From Desulfonatronum sp. SC1 (lineage in GTDB: Bacteria; Desulfobacterota; Desulfovibrionia; Desulfovibrionales; Desulfonatronaceae), in contig NZ_PZKN01000021.1 of NCBI RefSeq assembly GCF_003046795.1, forward strand, positions 1 through 64,000: a stretch of DNA of 64,000 bases, in the 5' to 3' direction. Position numbers and translations under genes: made by a program. Positions 25,240 through 34,608 of the stretch are shown piece after piece. The notes beneath the pieces are model-generated. The model worked only from the letters and a program-made list of their open reading frames with translations, ran no database searches and was not told where the DNA came from. Each line of letters begins with the position of its first letter. Position 1 is the first letter of the stretch.

Positions 25240-25293
25240 GGCCCGCGTCCTGCATCTGGTTTCGAAGGCGTCTGGACGCGCGGCCGTTTTTTT
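25240..25293 (+). terminator. Intrinsic terminator between dctP and dctQ
   Basis: An 11-bp stem (25240-25250 with 25274-25285, one bulged C) is followed by seven T (25287-25293). A smaller GGCGCGG/CCGCGCC hairpin lies just upstream (about 25212-25233). Partial termination here would give more binding protein than membrane subunits. Confidence 0.75.
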
Positions 25294-25322
25294 CGTTAAA
25301 CCGTCTTCGCTCCACACCCATA

Positions 25323-25835
25323 ATGCCGTCACGTTCAAAACGTTATCTTCAGCTCACTGAAAAATACGTCTGGGCCGTCAGTAAGGTTTTTGACGCCGTG
25401 GCTGGAATCAGCCTCCTGGCCGTAATGTTTCTGGTGGTCCTGAACATCATCCTGCGGGCATTCTTTAAGAGCCCGATTCTCGGAACATATGAATTCGTGG
25501 GCTTTCTGACCTCCCTGGCCGTGGGCCTGGCCCTAGCCCATTGCGCCCTGAAGAACGGGCATATCGCCGTGGGCTTTCTGGTGGCCAAGCTTCCCGAGCG
25601 GGTCAGAGCCTGCATCGACGGCCTGACCAACATCACGGCCGCGGTGTTTTTCGTTTTCTGCTCCTGGCACATGCTGGACTATGCCCAAAGCTTCGCGGCC
25701 AGCGGCGAGGTGGGATTGACCACGAGGATTCCCTTCTTTCCGTTTGTTTACGGACTTGCCGCGTCCCTGGGATTGCTTTGCCTGGTCCTGATCCTGCGTG
25801 CCGTGGAGATGATGGGCATGGCGGTGCGCCGATGA
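25323..25835 (+). CDS. dctQ: TRAP transporter small permease (DctQ type)
   Basis: A 170-residue inner-membrane subunit with four predicted helices. The first loop carries the family sequence NIILRAFFKSPILGTYEFVG. It overlaps the large permease by four bases (ATGA). Confidence 0.92.
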   Translation: MPSRSKRYLQLTEKYVWAVSKVFDAVAGISLLAVMFLVVLNIILRAFFKSPILGTYEFVGFLTSLAVGLALAHCALKNGHIAVGFLVAKLPERVRACIDGLTNITAAVFFVFCSWHMLDYAQSFAASGEVGLTTRIPFFPFVYGLAASLGLLCLVLILRAVEMMGMAVRR

Positions 25836-27136
25836 GCCCGACAGTGATCGGCTTGGCCGGCATCGGTTTGTTTTTCTTGCTGCTGATCTTGCGCATGCCC
25901 ATTGCCTATGCCATGGCCCTGACCGGGTTTTTGGGATTCAGTTGGCTGGTTTCTCCGGATGCGGCGTTTCGGGTCGTTTCCAAGGATCTCTACGCCACGT
26001 TCTCCTCCTACTCCCTGAGCGTGATCCCCATGTTCATCTTTATGGGGTTTTTGGCATTCTACTCCGGGATAGGGGCTAGGCTGTTCACCTTCGCCTACCG
26101 GACCATGGGCCACTATCCCGGAGGGTTGGCCATAGCCACCCAGGCCACCTGCGCACTTTTCGGCGCGGTTTGCGGGTCCAACACGGCCACGGCCGCGACC
26201 ATCGGGGCCATAGCCATCCCGGAGATGAAAAAATACCGGTACGCAGACACTCTTTCGACGGCCAGCGTGGCCGCTGGAGGGGCGTTGGGGGTCCTGTTCC
26301 CGCCCAGCGTGATCTTTATCGTCTACGGCATGGCCACGGAGCAATCCATCGGCAAGCTGTTCATGGCCGGGATCATCCCCGGTTTTTTGTTGATGTTTCT
26401 CTACATGGCCACCATTTTTATCATGGCCCGACGTAACCCCCGGCTTGGTCCACCCGGGCCTGTGTTCGGCTGGAAGGATCGCCTCGCGGCCTTGAAGGGC
26501 GGAATCTGGGAAGTATTCGTCATCTTTTCTCTGTCCCTGGGCGGCCTGTTCGCCGGTTGGTTCACTCCCACCGAAGCCGGCGCCGTTGGTGCGTCCGGGG
26601 TGTTTTTTCTGACCCTGATCCAAGGCAAGCTGCGCTGGGACGGACTAAAGCGGGCTCTGGCCGACTCCACCCGGACCACGGCCATGATCATGCTCCTGGT
26701 GGCCGGGGCGGTGATCTTTGGGCGGTTCATGGCCGTCAGCCGCATCCCGTTCGACCTGGCGTCCTGGGCTGGCCAACTGGACCTGCCGGCCTACGTGGTC
26801 ATGGCCCTGATCCTGCTAATCTATCTCGTCCTGGGATTCTTCATCGACGCCCTGGCCCTGGTCCTGCTGACCATTCCCATCTTCTACCCCGTGGTGGTCA
26901 ATGTTCTGGGATATGACCCGATCTGGTTCGGGGTGATCATGGTTTTGGTCGTGGCCATGGGCGTGATCACACCCCCGGTGGGCATGAACGTCTATATCGT
27001 CAAGGGAATTGCCGCGGACGTCCCCCTGGAAACCATCTTCAAGGGAATCTGGCCGTTTCTGGCAGCGTTGATCGTCTGCATCGCCATTCTGCTGGCCTTC
27101 CCCGCGCTGACCACGTTTTTACCAGGCCTGATTTAG
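25832..27136 (+). CDS. dctM: TRAP transporter large permease (DctM type)
   Basis: A 434-residue polytopic sodium/solute symporter subunit. Family motifs include SVIPMFIFMGFLAFYSG, AGGALGVLFPPSVIFIVYG, GWFTPTEAGAVGA and PPVGMNVY. ATG 25832 overlaps the dctQ stop; reading upstream in the same frame would run through dctQ and is a shadow. Confidence 0.95.
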   Translation: MSPTVIGLAGIGLFFLLLILRMPIAYAMALTGFLGFSWLVSPDAAFRVVSKDLYATFSSYSLSVIPMFIFMGFLAFYSGIGARLFTFAYRTMGHYPGGLAIATQATCALFGAVCGSNTATAATIGAIAIPEMKKYRYADTLSTASVAAGGALGVLFPPSVIFIVYGMATEQSIGKLFMAGIIPGFLLMFLYMATIFIMARRNPRLGPPGPVFGWKDRLAALKGGIWEVFVIFSLSLGGLFAGWFTPTEAGAVGASGVFFLTLIQGKLRWDGLKRALADSTRTTAMIMLLVAGAVIFGRFMAVSRIPFDLASWAGQLDLPAYVVMALILLIYLVLGFFIDALALVLLTIPIFYPVVVNVLGYDPIWFGVIMVLVVAMGVITPPVGMNVYIVKGIAADVPLETIFKGIWPFLAALIVCIAILLAFPALTTFLPGLI

Positions 27137-27313
27137 CCTCGGTGTGGTGTCGCGATGAAGAGATTTCCATGTCGTGGGGACGGTCGGATAGGGTGCGGCG
27201 GGTCTGATTTTCCGGGGTGCTGGGCCATAGGGAGCGTTGCATTTGGGTACGGTTCGGTGCTACGAAATGGCTCTTTTCGATTATCCAGACCTTGTTTTTT
27301 CTGAGGGATACCG

Positions 27314-28015
27314 ATGAAGACATATCGGATCAAACGCTTTTTTGCCGGGCGCTTTTTTACCGGGGTTTCCTTGCTGATCACCTTTGCCTGCGGGGCGGAT
27401 GTCGCTGAAGCGGAAACCGTGTACGTGTCCGATGTTCGCGAAATTTCCAAACGGGCAGGGCCGTCCACCGAGCACCGGATCCTTCAAGTGTTGCCCGCTG
27501 GAGCGAAAATGGAAGCATTGTCCGAACAGGCCGGATGGTTGCGGGTCCGTGGCCCAAACGGCATTGAGGGCTGGGTGCTGAAGCGTTTCACCAGCGAGGA
27601 AATCCCGGTTTCCTTGAAGTACCAGGAGCTTCGTGATGAATATGACGAGCTCTATGCTGCATCCAGCGGCGCATTGGGGCGAATCGCCGAACTGGAGGAG
27701 GTCAACCAGAACCTGTTGGAGACCTTATCGGAAACCTCCAACAAGCTTCTGGATCTGGATCGTGAACACGTGGCCCTTCAAGTAGACGCGGCCGATGTCC
27801 TGGATTTGCGGCAGCGGTATGATCGAACCGTTGTCGATCTGGCCGAGGCGCGGAGCGAGGTGGAGACCTTGCGCCAAGAGAACAGCAAGTTGAAGTCCTG
27901 GGACCGTTTTTACTGGTTTCTCGCCGGCGGAGCGGTCTTTTTGGTGGCTTGGCTGGCCGGAGTGATCACCGGGCGTTTGCAGGGCAAGCGGCGGAATACC
28001 CTGCAATATACCTGA
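27314..28015 (+). CDS. SH3-domain membrane-anchored coiled-coil protein
   Basis: A 233-residue envelope protein of the TIGR04211/YgiM type. A signal peptide (about 1-33) is followed by a bacterial SH3 domain (about 35-97, with VYVSDVREISKRAGPSTEHR and GWVLKRFTSEEIP), a coiled coil (about 105-195) and a C-terminal membrane helix (about 200-220) with a basic tail. The family's role is poorly known; ligand binding at the cell wall is inferred. cheZ follows in the same direction. Confidence 0.8.
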   Translation: MKTYRIKRFFAGRFFTGVSLLITFACGADVAEAETVYVSDVREISKRAGPSTEHRILQVLPAGAKMEALSEQAGWLRVRGPNGIEGWVLKRFTSEEIPVSLKYQELRDEYDELYAASSGALGRIAELEEVNQNLLETLSETSNKLLDLDREHVALQVDAADVLDLRQRYDRTVVDLAEARSEVETLRQENSKLKSWDRFYWFLAGGAVFLVAWLAGVITGRLQGKRRNTLQYT

Positions 28016-28096
28016 TCGCGAAGCAATTTGAACAACACAAGGCCCGAACGCCGTACGCGAGCACGGTTAATGGGCCGCAACACAGCGAGGAGCACC

Positions 28097-28828
28097 ATGC
28101 TCAGCAATGATGAAATGGCTGATCGGGTCATGGATCGGATTGCCGCGCGTATTTCCGAAGAATTACGCGGAACCATGGTCCAGGCCCTGGAAAGAGAGTT
28201 GCAGAAGAACATCAGCCGATCACTGATGCAAGGTGAGTTCTACCGGACCCTGAACGCGGAATTGCAGGACGGGTTGAAGCAAATCTACAAGGAAATCGCC
28301 GAAGCCAAGAAGTACGACGGACAGGCCCCGATCGTGGGCGGTCAAACCTCCGCCCTGATTTCCGAAGCCTCGGACCAACTTGACGAGATTCTCAAGGCCA
28401 CGGAGCAGGCCGCGGTCCAGGTCATGGACATCGTGGAAAACCAGATGGAATTGCAGGCCGAGATGACCGCGACCCTGGAACGTTTCCGCAGCGGCGGGGC
28501 CAGGGCCGCAGACGTGAACTCCCTGATCGCGACCAACCAGCGCCTGAGCGAGGACTTCATGCGGATCATGACCGCCTTGTCCTTCCAGGATCTGACCGGC
28601 CAGCGGATCAAGAAGATCATCACCGCGATCAAGCAGGTGGAGCGGATCACCACGGAACTGTTCGTGGCCACGGGGTTGAAGATCAAGGGAATTGACGAGA
28701 ACCCGGAAAAGGACTTCCAGGCCCTGAACACGGAAGCCAAGCAAAAAGCCTCGGAACTCAAAGGGCCGCAAACGACGACCAACCAGAACGACGTGGATGA
28801 TCTGCTGGCCCAGCTTGGGCTGGACTGA
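28097..28828 (+). CDS. cheZ: CheZ-type chemotaxis phosphatase
   Basis: This enzyme dephosphorylates CheY-P. The product has 243 residues, mostly helical. The catalytic pair is in FQDLTGQRI (Asp165 and Gln169, same spacing as E. coli Asp143/Gln147). The C-terminal DDLLAQLGLD matches the CheY-docking tail after a flexible linker. ATG 28097 follows GAGGAG; an in-frame TTG at 28028 lacks a site. It ends three bases before the convergent ubiD-family gene. Confidence 0.93.
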   Translation: MLSNDEMADRVMDRIAARISEELRGTMVQALERELQKNISRSLMQGEFYRTLNAELQDGLKQIYKEIAEAKKYDGQAPIVGGQTSALISEASDQLDEILKATEQAAVQVMDIVENQMELQAEMTATLERFRSGGARAADVNSLIATNQRLSEDFMRIMTALSFQDLTGQRIKKIITAIKQVERITTELFVATGLKIKGIDENPEKDFQALNTEAKQKASELKGPQTTTNQNDVDDLLAQLGLD

Positions 28829-28831
28829 CGC

Positions 28832-30691
28832 TCACCACAATCCCTCCAGCGGTCCTCCCTTGGCCGCGAGCAGATCCACCCTTTTTCCCACTTCCGTATC
28901 CGGTTCCAGGGCCGGTGCATGGTGGGGCTTTGCTCGGGCGTCGATGACCAGGGGGCCGTTGCAGCCCCAGTGTTTGCAGGTCATGGTTTCGCCGACTCCA
29001 TAGATGTCGCGGGCTGGATCGGAGCGGGTAAAGGTGGTCCAGAGGAAGTTGTTCAGGGTTCGGGCGACAAAGGCGCTGTCGTCGGCCACGATGATCAGGG
29101 GCCAGTCCATGAGTTGCTTGGCGGCGTGCAGTTCGCGGCAAAGTTCGGTCATGGCCGGATCCTGAGCGTGGCGGGCCCGGGTGCAGGCCGGACCTTGAAT
29201 GACGAGGATTCCGGCCAGGACGTTCGGTGCGCAGACTTGGGGCGAGCCGAAGCCTCCCGGGAGGCGGAGGTCGCTGGGAAAAGACGTGGGCAGGGTCCGG
29301 CGGGGCGGACCGGCAGCGGCGATCACCACCTTGGAGCCTTGGTTTAGGCCCAGGCCGGAGTAGTCCAGGGTGTCCACGGTGGTCCGGGTTTGGAAGTGCA
29401 GATCCCGGGTCCAGTCCACCCGTTCCAGGACGTGGCGGAAAAACGCGGCGATGTCGTGGATGTCCGGAGAGTCGTCGGCCTGGTCGACGATGAACAGATA
29501 TTTGGCCAGGGAGAGTTGGCCCTGGCCGAGGATGGCGTTGGCCTGGGTGAGCAGTTCACGGGGCGCTCGTTCAGAATCATAGGGCACGTAGCGCTCGCTG
29601 CCCAGGGCCAGGAGCAGGGGATGCACCCCGGCGGCGTCCACGGCGTGTACGGCCCGGACTCCCGGAAGCACCGTGGGGATGGCCTCGCCGGTGAGATCGT
29701 GGATCAGCGCGCCGAAGGTGGTGTCTTCCTGGGGAGGACGGCCCACGGTGGTGAAGGGCCAGACCGCGTCCGGGCGGTGATAAACCCGGTCCACGGTGAG
29801 TACCGGAAAGTCGTGCTCCAGACTGTAGTAGCCCAGGTGGTCGCCGAAGGGGCCTTCGGGCAGGGTTCTGGCACCGTTGACCACGCCGGAGATGCAGAAG
29901 TCGGCCTGGGCCGGCATGGGCAGGCCGTTGGCGGAGCGGACCAACTCAAGCCGTTGGCCGCCGAGTATTCCGGCGAAGCTGAGTTCCGGCATGCCCTCGG
30001 GCAGGGGCATCACCGCGGCCAGGGTCATGGCCGGCGGTCCGCCAATGAACACGTTCACCCGCAACGGTAGGCCGCGTTGCAAAGCCACGGCATGGTGTAC
30101 GCCGATGCCCCGGTGGATCTGATAGTGCAGGCCCGCTTCCCTGTCTGGCGCATACTGGCCTCCGGAGAACTGGACCCGGTACATGCCCAGGTTGGAGTTC
30201 ATCCAATTATTCGGGCCGGATTTGACCGGGTTTTCGGAATAGACCTGGGGCAGGGTGACGAAGGCCCCGCCGTCCCTGGGCCAGGAAACCTGGTTGGGTA
30301 GGTCGGAGAGGGCGCAGCTCTTGGCCAGGATCGGCCCGTTGGCCACGTATTTCGGTCGGGCGTTCCACAGGGTGCGAACCAGTCCCAGATATTTCCAGGG
30401 AGCGCGTAGCGCGTCACTCGGATCGACCTTCAGCCGGACCAGTTTTTCCAGGGCCGGGAGGGTGTCCCGGAAGATGTATCTGGCCCGGTCCAGGGTGCCG
30501 AACAGATTGCCCAGCATGGGAAAGTGGCAGCCCTTGACCCTGGTAAAGAGCAGGGCCGGCCCTCCAGCCTGGTAAACCCGGCGCTGGATGACCCCGGCTT
30601 CCAGGTACGGATCCACTTCCACGTCCAACCGGACCAGCCTTCCGGCAGCCTCCAAATCGCGAATGCATGCTTGTAGCGTGTCGTATCCCAT
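28832..30691 (-). CDS. UbiD-family prenylated-FMN decarboxylase
   Basis: A reversible aromatic or alpha,beta-unsaturated acid decarboxylase that uses prenylated FMN and Mn2+. The product has about 619 residues. Visible family elements are NNWMNSNLGMYRVQF (metal and cofactor loop), YQIHRGIG, and the acid-catalysis region PEGPFGDHLGYYS. Such proteins act in ubiquinone or menaquinone-type pathways or aromatic breakdown; the substrate is not deducible. ATG 30691 (MGYDTLQAC) is the family-like start; ATG 30733 and GTG 30796 are in-frame alternatives, and none has a good ribosome site. Confidence 0.88.
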   Translation of the reverse strand: MGYDTLQACIRDLEAAGRLVRLDVEVDPYLEAGVIQRRVYQAGGPALLFTRVKGCHFPMLGNLFGTLDRARYIFRDTLPALEKLVRLKVDPSDALRAPWKYLGLVRTLWNARPKYVANGPILAKSCALSDLPNQVSWPRDGGAFVTLPQVYSENPVKSGPNNWMNSNLGMYRVQFSGGQYAPDREAGLHYQIHRGIGVHHAVALQRGLPLRVNVFIGGPPAMTLAAVMPLPEGMPELSFAGILGGQRLELVRSANGLPMPAQADFCISGVVNGARTLPEGPFGDHLGYYSLEHDFPVLTVDRVYHRPDAVWPFTTVGRPPQEDTTFGALIHDLTGEAIPTVLPGVRAVHAVDAAGVHPLLLALGSERYVPYDSERAPRELLTQANAILGQGQLSLAKYLFIVDQADDSPDIHDIAAFFRHVLERVDWTRDLHFQTRTTVDTLDYSGLGLNQGSKVVIAAAGPPRRTLPTSFPSDLRLPGGFGSPQVCAPNVLAGILVIQGPACTRARHAQDPAMTELCRELHAAKQLMDWPLIIVADDSAFVARTLNNFLWTTFTRSDPARDIYGVGETMTCKHWGCNGPLVIDARAKPHHAPALEPDTEVGKRVDLLAAKGGPLEGLW

Positions 30692-30869
30692 GACGGTCTT
30701 GTACTCGACGGATTTTTCAGCGTCCAGTTTCATATTTTCGTGCCCGGTTGGGAACGCTGAATGAAGCCTGGCATAAATTGACGGAAGTCTTGGCACCGAC
30801 TATTCCAAGGATAACGGATGCCGCAATCGGCAATTCACCCTACTTTTTGATTCCAAAGGAGACTTCGTC

Positions 30870-31892
30870 ATGTGTTCGGCTGAGAGTACGACATCCAAGA
30901 AATCAAGCGATACCCTCAAACTCGGACCAGTGGGATCGTTCATTACGCACCATTATAGGCATTTCAACGCAGCGGCCCTGGTCGACGCGGCTCGGGCCTA
31001 TGACGCCTTTCTGCTTGAGGGCGGGAAGATGATGATCACCCTGGCCGGAGCCATGAGCACCGCGGAGTTGGGGCTGTCCCTGGCCGAGATGATCCGCCGG
31101 GACAAGGTGCATTTGATCGTCTGCACCGGGGCCAACCTGGAAGAGGACATCTTCAATCTCGTGGCTCACGATTTTTACGAACGGGTGCCCAACTACCGGG
31201 ACCTTACCCCTCAGGACGAAGCGGAATTGCTGGCCCGGCATATGAACCGGGTCACGGACACCTGCATTCCGGAAATGGAGGCCATGCGGCGGATCGAGAA
31301 GGCCATGCTCCAGGTCTGGACCGCGGCGGACACCAAGGGAGAGCGATATTTTCCCCATGAGTTTTTTCGGCAGATTCTGGCCGCCGGGGATCTGGCCCCG
31401 TCCTACCAGATTGATCCCAAGAACTCCTGGATGCTGGCGGCCATGGAAAAGAACGTGCCCATGGTCGTTCCGGGCTGGGAGGACTCCACACTGGGCAACA
31501 TGTACGCCGCCGCGGTGTTGCGGGGCGAGGTCAAAAACGTGCACACCGTGCGCACCGGGATTGAGTACATGACCTGGCTCGCGGACCACTACACCCAGAC
31601 CACGAAGCAAAATCCTCTGGGCATGTTTCAGATCGGTGGGGGGATCGCCGGGGACTTCCCGATCTGCGTGGTGCCCATGCTCCACCAGGACATGGAGCAA
31701 ATCGAGGTTCCGCTGTGGGGCTACTTTTGTCAGATTAGCGACAGCACCACCAGCTACGGCTCCTATTCCGGAGCCATCCCCAACGAGAAAATCACCTGGG
31801 GTAAACTGGGCGTGGACACACCCAAATTCATCATCGAATCCGACGCGACCATCGTCGCGCCGTTGATTTTCGCTTATTTGCTAAGTTGGTGA
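30870..31892 (+). CDS. Deoxyhypusine synthase family protein (paralogue 1)
   Basis: A 340-residue NAD-dependent enzyme of the deoxyhypusine synthase fold. The catalytic lysine is Lys312 in NEKITWGKLG, and the NAD/spermidine regions LAGAMSTAELG, VCTGANLEED and IGGGIAGDFP are intact. Bacteria have no eIF5A to modify. Bacterial members include homospermidine synthases that move aminobutyl groups between polyamines, so this role is more likely than hypusine formation. An AAAGGAGA site precedes the ATG. A second, dissimilar paralogue lies at 37848. Confidence 0.9.
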   Translation: MCSAESTTSKKSSDTLKLGPVGSFITHHYRHFNAAALVDAARAYDAFLLEGGKMMITLAGAMSTAELGLSLAEMIRRDKVHLIVCTGANLEEDIFNLVAHDFYERVPNYRDLTPQDEAELLARHMNRVTDTCIPEMEAMRRIEKAMLQVWTAADTKGERYFPHEFFRQILAAGDLAPSYQIDPKNSWMLAAMEKNVPMVVPGWEDSTLGNMYAAAVLRGEVKNVHTVRTGIEYMTWLADHYTQTTKQNPLGMFQIGGGIAGDFPICVVPMLHQDMEQIEVPLWGYFCQISDSTTSYGSYSGAIPNEKITWGKLGVDTPKFIIESDATIVAPLIFAYLLSW

Positions 31893-31937
31893 CACTGCAG
31901 CGACACTTCCATATTCCATCGTCTGGCCAAGATGTTT

Positions 31938-32024
31938 AGCCACGGGGCACACGGGGAAAGAAACCCTGGTTTTCCCGAATATGTTCTCCGTGCCTCCTTG
32001 TGTGCTCCGTGGTTAATTCTTCAG
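31938..32024. repeat. CCACGGGG palindromic spacer repeat, copy 1
   Basis: The left arm (AGCCACGGGGCACACGG) faces a right arm (TTGTGTGCTCCGTGGTT), with GGGGAAAGAAACCCTGG inside. It shares arms, the GGGGAAAGAAA stretch and the following ATTCTTCAG with the element at 34609. No gene is seen in 31893-32122. Confidence 0.65.
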
Positions 32025-32122
32025 ATATGTCGGTTCTTGCCCCAAATTTCGTTGTATTGGAAATGATCACGACATGACCACGGGAACCGGCTGAATCGGC
32101 GAACAAGAAGGAGGAAAGGAGC

Positions 32123-32494
32123 ATGCTACGGACAGTTGGAGTCTGCACCTGCCTGGCGATCCTGCTGATTGCCGGATGCAACTGGAGTCGCGACGGGCGT
32201 GATCCCGGCGAACTGACGGTGGTCCCGATCACAGATGTCGCTTATCTCTGTTCCGGCGAAAAGCGGGTCATGGCCCGGTATTATGTTCTCTCTGACAAGA
32301 CGCTGCACTTTGTCCGTTTGGAGCTGCCCAACATGGAGGTGATCACCCTGCCCAACGCTGTTTCGGCTTCCGGTTCCAGGTACACCGACGAGCGGGAATT
32401 TGTTTGGTGGGTCAAGGGCCGGGAAGGTTTTCTGGAGAAGCGCGGCGAGGACGGGGAGTGGCGGCCGTATCTGGAGGATTGTCGCGAATTATGA
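32123..32494 (+). CDS. MliC-like lipoprotein
   Basis: A 123-residue predicted lipoprotein with lipobox LIAGC (Cys near residue 19). The mature part has the small beta-barrel pattern of membrane-bound lysozyme inhibitors (AYLCSGEKRVMARYYVLS, later FVWWVKGREGFLEKRG, ending in a Cys). C-type lysozyme inhibition is the family function and is not proved here. It has a very strong AAGGAGG site. Confidence 0.7.
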   Translation: MLRTVGVCTCLAILLIAGCNWSRDGRDPGELTVVPITDVAYLCSGEKRVMARYYVLSDKTLHFVRLELPNMEVITLPNAVSASGSRYTDEREFVWWVKGREGFLEKRGEDGEWRPYLEDCREL

Positions 32495-32634
32495 AGAATT
32501 GAAGACTCCCTTGGAACTTTACCTTTATTGTCGATGAAAGGGGGGGAAGGGTTCTTTACGGCGGTCGATTTTCCTGCCATGTTATTTGTTTTTCGTGAAT
32601 CCGGACACCTTTAGAAGAGCATCAAGGCAGAGCT

Positions 32635-32853
32635 ATGCTTCCCATGGATTGTTTGCGGGAAATCGAGGAGCTGCTTTCCAGCGGCCAGTTGGTTCAGGAT
32701 TTTCAGGGCGGATGCGAGAATGATCGGTTCGTGATCCTGGAATTCCTGGAAAAGTTGATGGACCTGGGCGAGGCCGCGGACGCCGCGGCCACGGAGGCCA
32801 TTTTCAAGGGCTCTTACCTGGAGATGACGGCGGCTGCCAAGGACCAGAAATAA
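32635..32853 (+). CDS. Small acidic protein of unknown function
   Basis: A 72-residue, Leu/Glu-rich, probably helical protein without signal or membrane segment (LREIEELLSSGQLVQDF, then ILEFLEKLMDLGEAADAAA). I do not recognise a family. An AAGGCAG site precedes ATG 32635; ATG 32644 is possible. Its last 40 bases overlap the end of the convergent rsmG gene. Confidence 0.6.
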   Translation: MLPMDCLREIEELLSSGQLVQDFQGGCENDRFVILEFLEKLMDLGEAADAAATEAIFKGSYLEMTAAAKDQK

Positions 32854-33506
32854 CGGGTCTTGTCGCCGGAAGGGTAGCTTCGGACGGCCTGAAGGGACCA
32901 GCCCGACGGAAAGATTTTGGGCGGGGCCTCGTTGGCCATGATCAGGACCAGCCCTTCCGGTGCCAGCCAGGGGCGCACCAATTCCAGGAGTCGGGGCCAG
33001 GGCAGAAAGGCCCGGCTCAGGCACAAATCTAAGGGAGCCAGAGCGGGCAAAGCCTGTTCGGCCCGTTCCGGGCGAACCACTGTTTGACGCAGCCCCATGG
33101 CCGCGACGGCCTGGAGCAGAAAGGCCGTGCGCTTGCGGCGGATTTCCACCAGGTGATACGTTCCTTGCGGCCAGAACAGCCGCAAAGGCAGGCCGGGCAG
33201 CCCGGCCCCGGCGCCCAGGTCCACGGCCAGGGGTCTTTTCGGGTGGCTATCCGTGGCGTTTTTCAGCAGGGGCAGGGTGTCCAGAAAATCGGCCAACAGC
33301 CAACTGTCCGCCACCAAGTCCGTCAGGATGATCCTCCAGTCGCCGGGCCCCACCAGATTCATGCGTTGATTCCACTGGAGCAGCAGGCTGAGGTAGCGGC
33401 TTAATCCCAGGGCCTGCTCCTTGGTCAGTGTCCGGCCGAGGTCGGGGGTCAGGGCTATGATTTGGTCCGGTGTCGGCGGTGCCTGGGAGGTGGTTTTGGC
33501 GGTCAT
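32814..33506 (-). CDS. rsmG: 16S rRNA (guanine-527-N7) methyltransferase
   Basis: This enzyme uses SAM to methylate G527 of 16S rRNA. The product has 230 residues. The helix-rich N-terminus carries LLLQWNQRMNLVG, the SAM site is VDLGAGAGLPGLPL, and LCLSRAFLPWPRLLEL follows. It stands alone, divergent from fabD, and overlaps the small acidic gene tail to tail by 40 bases. Confidence 0.93.
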   Translation of the reverse strand: MTAKTTSQAPPTPDQIIALTPDLGRTLTKEQALGLSRYLSLLLQWNQRMNLVGPGDWRIILTDLVADSWLLADFLDTLPLLKNATDSHPKRPLAVDLGAGAGLPGLPLRLFWPQGTYHLVEIRRKRTAFLLQAVAAMGLRQTVVRPERAEQALPALAPLDLCLSRAFLPWPRLLELVRPWLAPEGLVLIMANEAPPKIFPSGWSLQAVRSYPSGDKTRYFWSLAAAVISR

Positions 33507-33552
33507 GGGACGATCCTTGGCCGATCACGGGGGAAAAGGCAAGAGGGAAGAG

Positions 33553-33590
33553 AGGGCTGAAGGCTGAGACCTGAAACCTGAGGTTTGAAA
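33553..33590. repeat. CTGAAACCTGA-type spacer repeat, second copy
   Basis: A run of GGCTGA and ACCTGA units like that at 5021-5103, inside the 110-base divergent spacer between rsmG and fabD. Confidence 0.55.
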
Positions 33591-33617
33591 GTTGCAGCGG
33601 AATGGGAACGTGCTGTT

Positions 33618-34592
33618 ATGGATGAAAAAAATATGAGTGAATCAACATCGAAAATCGTGGTTGTCTTTCCCGGCCAGGGTTCCCAGGAGCCGGGCATGGG
33701 GCGGGACGTGGCGGAGCGGTTTCCCGAGGTCATGGAGCTTTGGCGGCGGACGGAAAAGGCGGCGGGAGCGCCGTTGCGTGAAATCTACTGGGACGGCGCT
33801 GAGCAGGACATGGCCCGCACCAGATATCTCCAGCCGGCCATGACCGCGACCACCTTGGGATTGTGGATCGTGGGTCATGAACGCCTACAGGCAGAGGCCC
33901 TGGCCGGTCACAGTCTGGGAGAATTCGCCGCGCTAGCCGCGGCGCGGATTCTGGAAATTCCGGTGGTCCTGGAGCTGACTGCGTTGCGCGGACGCCTGAT
34001 GGACGAGGTCGGGGAGGCCCAGGGCGGCAAGATGGCCGCGGTGCTCAAGCTTTCCCAGGAGGTGGTCCAGGAAATCGTGGACACGGCCCGGGGCGAAAGC
34101 GGCCAGGAACTGCGCATCGCCAACCACAATTCTCCGGCCCAGTTCGTGATTAGTGGGACCGCCGACCTGGTGGACCAGGCCGCGGCCCTGGTCAAAGAGC
34201 GCAAGGGCCGTGCCGTGCCCTTGGCCGTGAGCGGGGCTTTTCATAGTTCCTTGATGGCCGAACCGGCCAAGGAGTTCGCCGGAGCATTGAAGAAGTTGGA
34301 TTGGCGCACGCCGCGCATTCCTGTCTACTTCAACGTCACGGCGGCCGTGGAGTCCGATCCGGCTCGCATCCAAACCCTGGTGGCGAAGCAGATGACCTCT
34401 TCCGTTCTCTGGACCCAAGGCGTTCAAGCTCAATGGGCCGACGGGGGCCGAACCTGGATCGAGCTTGGCCCCAAGGGGGTTTTGAGTCGGCTGGCTGGCG
34501 CGATTCTGGCCAAAAAGGATGAGCCTTGGGAGGCGAAGAGCGTCCCGGGGCTGGAGGCACTGGAGGCCTTTGCATCGGCTGAAACGGCATGA
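33618..34592 (+). CDS. fabD: Malonyl-CoA:ACP transacylase
   Basis: This enzyme transfers malonyl from CoA to acyl carrier protein for fatty acid synthesis. The product has 324 residues. Family motifs are FPGQGSQEPGMG (oxyanion region), the active serine in GHSLGE (Ser99) and the catalytic histidine in VSGAFHSSLM. ATG 33618 is used; TTG 33585 and ATG 33633 are in-frame alternatives. No other fab gene is adjacent. Confidence 0.93.
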   Translation: MDEKNMSESTSKIVVVFPGQGSQEPGMGRDVAERFPEVMELWRRTEKAAGAPLREIYWDGAEQDMARTRYLQPAMTATTLGLWIVGHERLQAEALAGHSLGEFAALAAARILEIPVVLELTALRGRLMDEVGEAQGGKMAAVLKLSQEVVQEIVDTARGESGQELRIANHNSPAQFVISGTADLVDQAAALVKERKGRAVPLAVSGAFHSSLMAEPAKEFAGALKKLDWRTPRIPVYFNVTAAVESDPARIQTLVAKQMTSSVLWTQGVQAQWADGGRTWIELGPKGVLSRLAGAILAKKDEPWEAKSVPGLEALEAFASAETA

Positions 34593-34608
34593 TTGTCTGG
34601 GCATTTTT

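Noticed and set aside
30792-30807. TGGCACC...TTCC before the first DHS gene as a sigma-54 promoter
   Set aside because: The spacing between the -24 and -12 elements is one base too long and the -12 GC is missing.
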